Of a stretch of DNA of 9,574 bases, positions 7,801-9,574 are shown piece by piece (the first letter of the stretch is position 1; each line of letters opens with the position of its first letter). Under the pieces are notes generated by a model, which was not told where the DNA came from, made no database searches, and worked only from the letters and a program-made list of their open reading frames with translations. The translations under genes and the position numbers were made by a program. Origin of the DNA: Candidatus Obscuribacter sp. (GTDB lineage Bacteria; Cyanobacteriota; Vampirovibrionia; Obscuribacterales; Obscuribacteraceae); NCBI GenBank assembly GCA_016712465.1, contig JADJQZ010000010.1, forward strand, positions 1 to 9,574. Reading direction: 5' to 3'.

Positions 7801-8015
7801 TGCTATTTCAAGCTCAATCTGGAAAGACTGTTGGCGATGGATTGGGAACGTGTGTTTACCAGCAACGCCGCGATCCAATCTTGGTATGCCCGTACTGCAA
7901 GCGGGCTGTCATGTCTTTTATAGATATAATTGATGGAAAGCCATTTAGCATTTACCGATGCAAAGAGCACGGCGATGTGGTGGCGATTTGGAGCGAAGTC
8001 GTTAACGAATACTGA
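7797..8015 (+). CDS. Small zinc-ribbon-like protein, 72 residues
   Basis: The start overlaps the previous stop (ATGA), which favours ATG 7797 over upstream in-frame codons. Residues about 29-57 contain LVCPYCKRAV, then YRCKEHGDVV. A CPxC pair followed by CxxH gives four possible zinc ligands, so a zinc ribbon or knuckle is likely. The rest is strand-rich (FIDIIDGKPFSIYRC). No catalytic motif is seen. Small zinc proteins in phage early regions often bind nucleic acid or a host protein, but here that is only inference. An AT-rich gap with a large dyad follows. Confidence 0.72.
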   Translation: MMLFQAQSGKTVGDGLGTCVYQQRRDPILVCPYCKRAVMSFIDIIDGKPFSIYRCKEHGDVVAIWSEVVNEY

Positions 8016-8026
8016 ATAAATCATAC

Positions 8027-8094
8027 TTTCCTGCAGGACACAATAGTTAAAAATCAAAGTGTTATTGCTATTTTTAGCTGTTTTTCCTGCAGGA
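8027..8094. promoter_or_regulatory. Large nested dyad with two TTTCCTGCAGGA copies
   Basis: TTTCCTGCAGGA occurs at 8027-8038 and 8083-8094. Its core TCCTGCAGGA is a perfect 10-base palindrome, so the copies can also pair with each other. Inside them 8042-8054 pairs with 8070-8082: 11 of 13 positions are Watson-Crick, the other two are T/G, and TAAAAAT/ATTTTTA is perfect. The loop is 15 bases. This fills the gap before 8111. It could be paired operators, an RNA hairpin ending the upstream unit, or a replication structure. A weak promoter-like pair (GTTAAA, 17 bases, TATTTT at 8069) lies within. Confidence 0.6.
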
Positions 8095-8110
8095 TGAAGC
8101 GAGGTTATCC

Positions 8111-8335
8111 ATGCCAAGCCACCGCAAGCACCCGCCGCGCCCCTCCAACCGCCTCCCGAAGAACCTTTACGCGGTCCTGGACGGAGACCTGTCGAGCCTA
8201 CGGGCCCTAAAAGGCGATTTAAGCCGCCAAATCGGCTCAGGAAGCCACGCTACGAAGGAGGCCGCTAGGGGTGCCAAGGGCGCGTCAGGAAAACGCCTAG
8301 AATCGACGAATTTACCGTTCGAGGGGAAGCCATGA
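8111..8335 (+). CDS. Small basic protein of unknown function, 74 residues
   Basis: The protein starts MPSHRKHPPRPSNRLPKNLY, has a central VLDGDLSSLRALKGDLSRQIG, and ends in a Gly/Ala/Lys-rich, probably disordered stretch (ATKEAARGAKGASGKR). It has a strongly basic N-terminus and no membrane segment. The DNA is visibly richer in G+C than the AT-rich gap before it. GCGAGG sits seven bases before the ATG, and the stop overlaps the next ATG (ATGA), which supports real translation. An alternative ATG at 8094 in another frame gives only 38 residues. I do not recognise the family. Confidence 0.6.
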   Translation: MPSHRKHPPRPSNRLPKNLYAVLDGDLSSLRALKGDLSRQIGSGSHATKEAARGAKGASGKRLESTNLPFEGKP

Positions 8336-8341
8336 AACCAG
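8319..8341 (+). repeat. Duplicated translation-start region, copy 1 (copy 2 at 8765-8787)
   Basis: The stretch containing GAGGGGAAGYCATGAAACC occurs here and at 8765-8787. The two 23-base copies differ only at one position (C at 8330, T at 8776). Each holds the Shine-Dalgarno, the ATGA stop/start overlap and the first codons (Met-Lys-Pro) of the next gene, and the end of the previous one (EGKP and EGKS). Confidence 0.85.
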
Positions 8342-8781
8342 CCACTGCAACCGCCAGCCCGGTTCAGATCGGGAGAAAAAGCCGACGCAAAGGTCGGGCT
8401 GGCGAGTGCGAAATCGCCGGGATTCTGCGAGACCTACTTGGCGTCAACGCAAAGCGTCGTGTGCGACAGCATGACGGTGATTCTGATCTTGAAGGGCTGG
8501 AAGGTTGGTCTGTCGAAGTGAAGCGCGCTAAAACACCGGCTATTCCGGCGTGGTGGAGACAGACAGTCGAGCAAGCATCCGCCGCGCAATTGCGTCCGGT
8601 ATTGTTCTATCGGGTTGACCGAAGAGAGTGGCGGGCTATATGGCCTTTGCAGGCGGCTCTATTTCCAGAAATAGCCGATATATGCGGTTTGCTAGAACCG
8701 AGGCCACACTTCTTCCCGGTTGAATCTGGTATTGAGGCATGGGCTATGGTTTATCGGGAGACTATCGAGGGGAAGTCATGA
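8332..8781 (+). CDS. PD-(D/E)XK endonuclease, possible Holliday-junction resolvase
   Basis: This 149-residue protein has the layout of a small PD-(D/E)XK nuclease of the Hjc-like type. GRKSRRKGRAGECEI carries a conserved glutamate (E25), GDSDLEGL carries the aspartate (D52), VEVKR gives E62-x-K64, and WWRQTVEQA follows with the frequent Gln/Arg helix. All catalytic positions are present, so the enzyme should be active with a divalent metal. In a phage replication module it would cut branched or junction DNA during recombination or packaging, much as RusA or endonuclease VII do elsewhere. The ATG overlaps the preceding stop, with GAGGGG at 8321-8326. The exact substrate is not shown by the sequence. 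Confidence 0.78.
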   Translation: MKPATATASPVQIGRKSRRKGRAGECEIAGILRDLLGVNAKRRVRQHDGDSDLEGLEGWSVEVKRAKTPAIPAWWRQTVEQASAAQLRPVLFYRVDRREWRAIWPLQAALFPEIADICGLLEPRPHFFPVESGIEAWAMVYRETIEGKS

Positions 8782-8999
8782 AACCAGACGTGTTCAAGTT
8801 CGGCGATCGGGTCCGTAAGGTGGGCGGGAGCTATCAAGCCAACGGCACGATCCGAGCCGCTTTCCAGACGCGCAACGGTCAACAGCGGTATGTATTCGAT
8901 TTCGATACGCCCGCTGGATTGCTGCATATCTTCAATCATGAGCAATTAGAGCCGCTCAATAATGAGTCACAAAGCGAACATGAAAAAAGCGCGGGATGA
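8778..8999 (+). CDS. SH3-like small protein resembling type-B dihydrofolate reductase
   Basis: The 73-residue protein reads MKPDVFKFGDRVRKVGGSYQ, then GTIRAAF, QQRYVFDFD, and GLLHIFNHEQLEPL, followed by a polar tail. As I recall plasmid DfrB (R67), its GDRVRK-x-x-G opening, a G-x-I/V strand and a final VQIY-x(4)-LE segment line up with this order. The catalytic VQIY is replaced by LHIF, so dihydrofolate reductase activity is doubtful. Proteins with this pattern are common in phages as far as I know, and their role is unclear. The start overlaps the nuclease stop (ATGA), with GAGGGG upstream. Confidence 0.7.
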   Translation: MKPDVFKFGDRVRKVGGSYQANGTIRAAFQTRNGQQRYVFDFDTPAGLLHIFNHEQLEPLNNESQSEHEKSAG

Positions 9000-9024
9000 A
9001 TTGCGCAAGCTATTAGGAAAATAG
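8962..9024 (+). CDS. Possible 20-residue ORF
   Basis: ATG 8962 opens MSHKANMKKARDELRKLLGK and ends at TAG 9022-9024, bridging the end of one gene and the start of the next. It is very basic and could form one helix. There is no convincing ribosome binding site and it overlaps the previous gene, so it may be chance. Confidence 0.2.
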   Translation: MSHKANMKKARDELRKLLGK

Positions 9025-9034
9025 GTTGAAACCG

Positions 9035-9250
9035 ATGACTAAAGAAAACATCCCCGAATTGTTAAAGAAAGCCATCAACTGCTGGGAATCTCTCCGAGGC
9101 CCGATGGTTGATTCAGGTATCGTCGATCCAAAGGGGATTATCCCGCACCTAGTTATCGATGCCTTTTTTTTAGGGTGGCGGGACGGATCGACCACAAGCC
9201 ATGACCACAAACCAATCAAGCTACTCACGAGAATGAAATGGGCAAAATAA
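9035..9250 (+). CDS. Unknown 71-residue phage protein
   Basis: The protein begins MTKENIPELLKKAINCWESL and contains LVIDAFFLGWRDG near the middle, probably helical. ATG 9035 with AGGTTG upstream is preferred to the TTG at 9026. A run of eight T's (9164-9171) is read in frame here as Phe-Phe-Leu, so this long homopolymer is intact. The gene overlaps the next by 13 bases. Family and function are not recognised. Confidence 0.65.
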   Translation: MTKENIPELLKKAINCWESLRGPMVDSGIVDPKGIIPHLVIDAFFLGWRDGSTTSHDHKPIKLLTRMKWAK

Positions 9251-9552
9251 CGATTGAATGCGACGCCGGAAAGGTATCTGACGGCTATCATACCTTTGAT
9301 GAACTGTATGATCATCGTTGCCACCTCTTCGCGGCGCTGATGCGTAGCAACCCAGATATCTCATGGAGAGCGAACAATCACGAAGACGGAACAATGTTTG
9401 ACGGCTGGTTTGTCGCGGGAATGCACCTTCCTAACGGAGATATTTCATATCACCTGCCGGTAAGCATGTGGACTCTGCTAGATGGAAAAGGCATTGCCAC
9501 AGTCAACAAAGGTCCCAAAGTGGGACGGACATACGGCGGCCGATACCGTTAA
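9238..9552 (+). CDS. Conserved phage protein with HEDGTMFDGWFVAG motif, 104 residues
   Basis: The protein carries SDGYHTFDELYDHRCHLFAA, then NPDISW, HEDGTMFDGWFVAGMHLP, and GDISYHLPVSMWTLL. This pattern of histidine, aspartate and aromatic residues recurs in many phage and prophage proteins as I remember them, where it is annotated only as hypothetical. The charged HEDG and HLP positions could form a metal or ligand site, but no reaction is known to me. There is no signal peptide or membrane segment. It starts inside the previous gene (13-base overlap), and the window ends 22 bases after its stop. Confidence 0.75.
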   Translation: MGKITIECDAGKVSDGYHTFDELYDHRCHLFAALMRSNPDISWRANNHEDGTMFDGWFVAGMHLPNGDISYHLPVSMWTLLDGKGIATVNKGPKVGRTYGGRYR

Positions 9553-9574
9553 GCGACTGGCTGAATGGTGTGTT

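Noticed and set aside
9013..9324. Minus-strand frame with hydrophobic stretches
   Set aside because: It lies opposite two plausible plus-strand genes, and its hydrophobic look comes from complementing their codons. No start signal supports it.
9565..9574. ATG near the right edge as the start of a further gene
   Set aside because: Only three codons are visible and no clear ribosome binding site precedes it.

Overview
The window looks like the early/replication region of a tailed bacteriophage or prophage, probably from a proteobacterial host. The evidence is a dense run of plus-strand genes with almost no spacers, many 4-base ATGA stop/start overlaps, many small unrecognised proteins, two unrelated phage-type DNA methyltransferases, and a DnaB-type helicase directly after a replication-organiser-like gene. 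No minus-strand gene is supported. There are no rRNA, tRNA, CRISPR or IS features, and no structural, lysis or integrase genes.

Layout. 1-139: a short leader with a strong hairpin whose T-tract lies on the minus strand. 140-2335: a helicase-methyltransferase fusion (about 730 residues once corrected), broken by about a dozen single-base indels. 2346-3265: a small unknown protein and a protein with two winged-helix-like segments. 3268-4093: three small genes made from two shared modules (A, A+B, B). 4094-4279: an intergenic stretch with two adjacent hairpins and a weak promoter. 4280-4836: a C5-methyltransferase-like protein with one frameshift. 4833-5299: a 38-residue micro-gene and a 117-residue gene, coupled by ATGA overlaps. 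5296-7567: a replication organiser with internal repeats, then DnaB with two frameshifts. 7570-8015: two small proteins, one SH3-like and one a zinc ribbon. 8016-8110: an AT-rich gap holding a large nested dyad bounded by two TTTCCTGCAGGA copies. 8111-9552: a small basic protein, a PD-(D/E)XK nuclease, a small SH3-like protein resembling type-B dihydrofolate reductase, and further small phage proteins.

How they fit together. The organiser and DnaB would start phage DNA replication, the PD-(D/E)XK nuclease would process junctions or branched DNA, and the two methyltransferases would modify phage DNA, perhaps against host restriction. The small proteins are probably host-takeover or accessory factors.

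The most interesting items are the modular A/A+B/B gene trio, the nested dyad before position 8111, the iteron-like repeats inside the replication gene, the DfrB-like small protein, and the double-coupled 38-residue gene. The frameshifts cluster strongly in the first gene. They could be local sequence errors or genuine decay, and the sequence alone cannot settle which. All family assignments come from motif recognition by eye, not from a database search.
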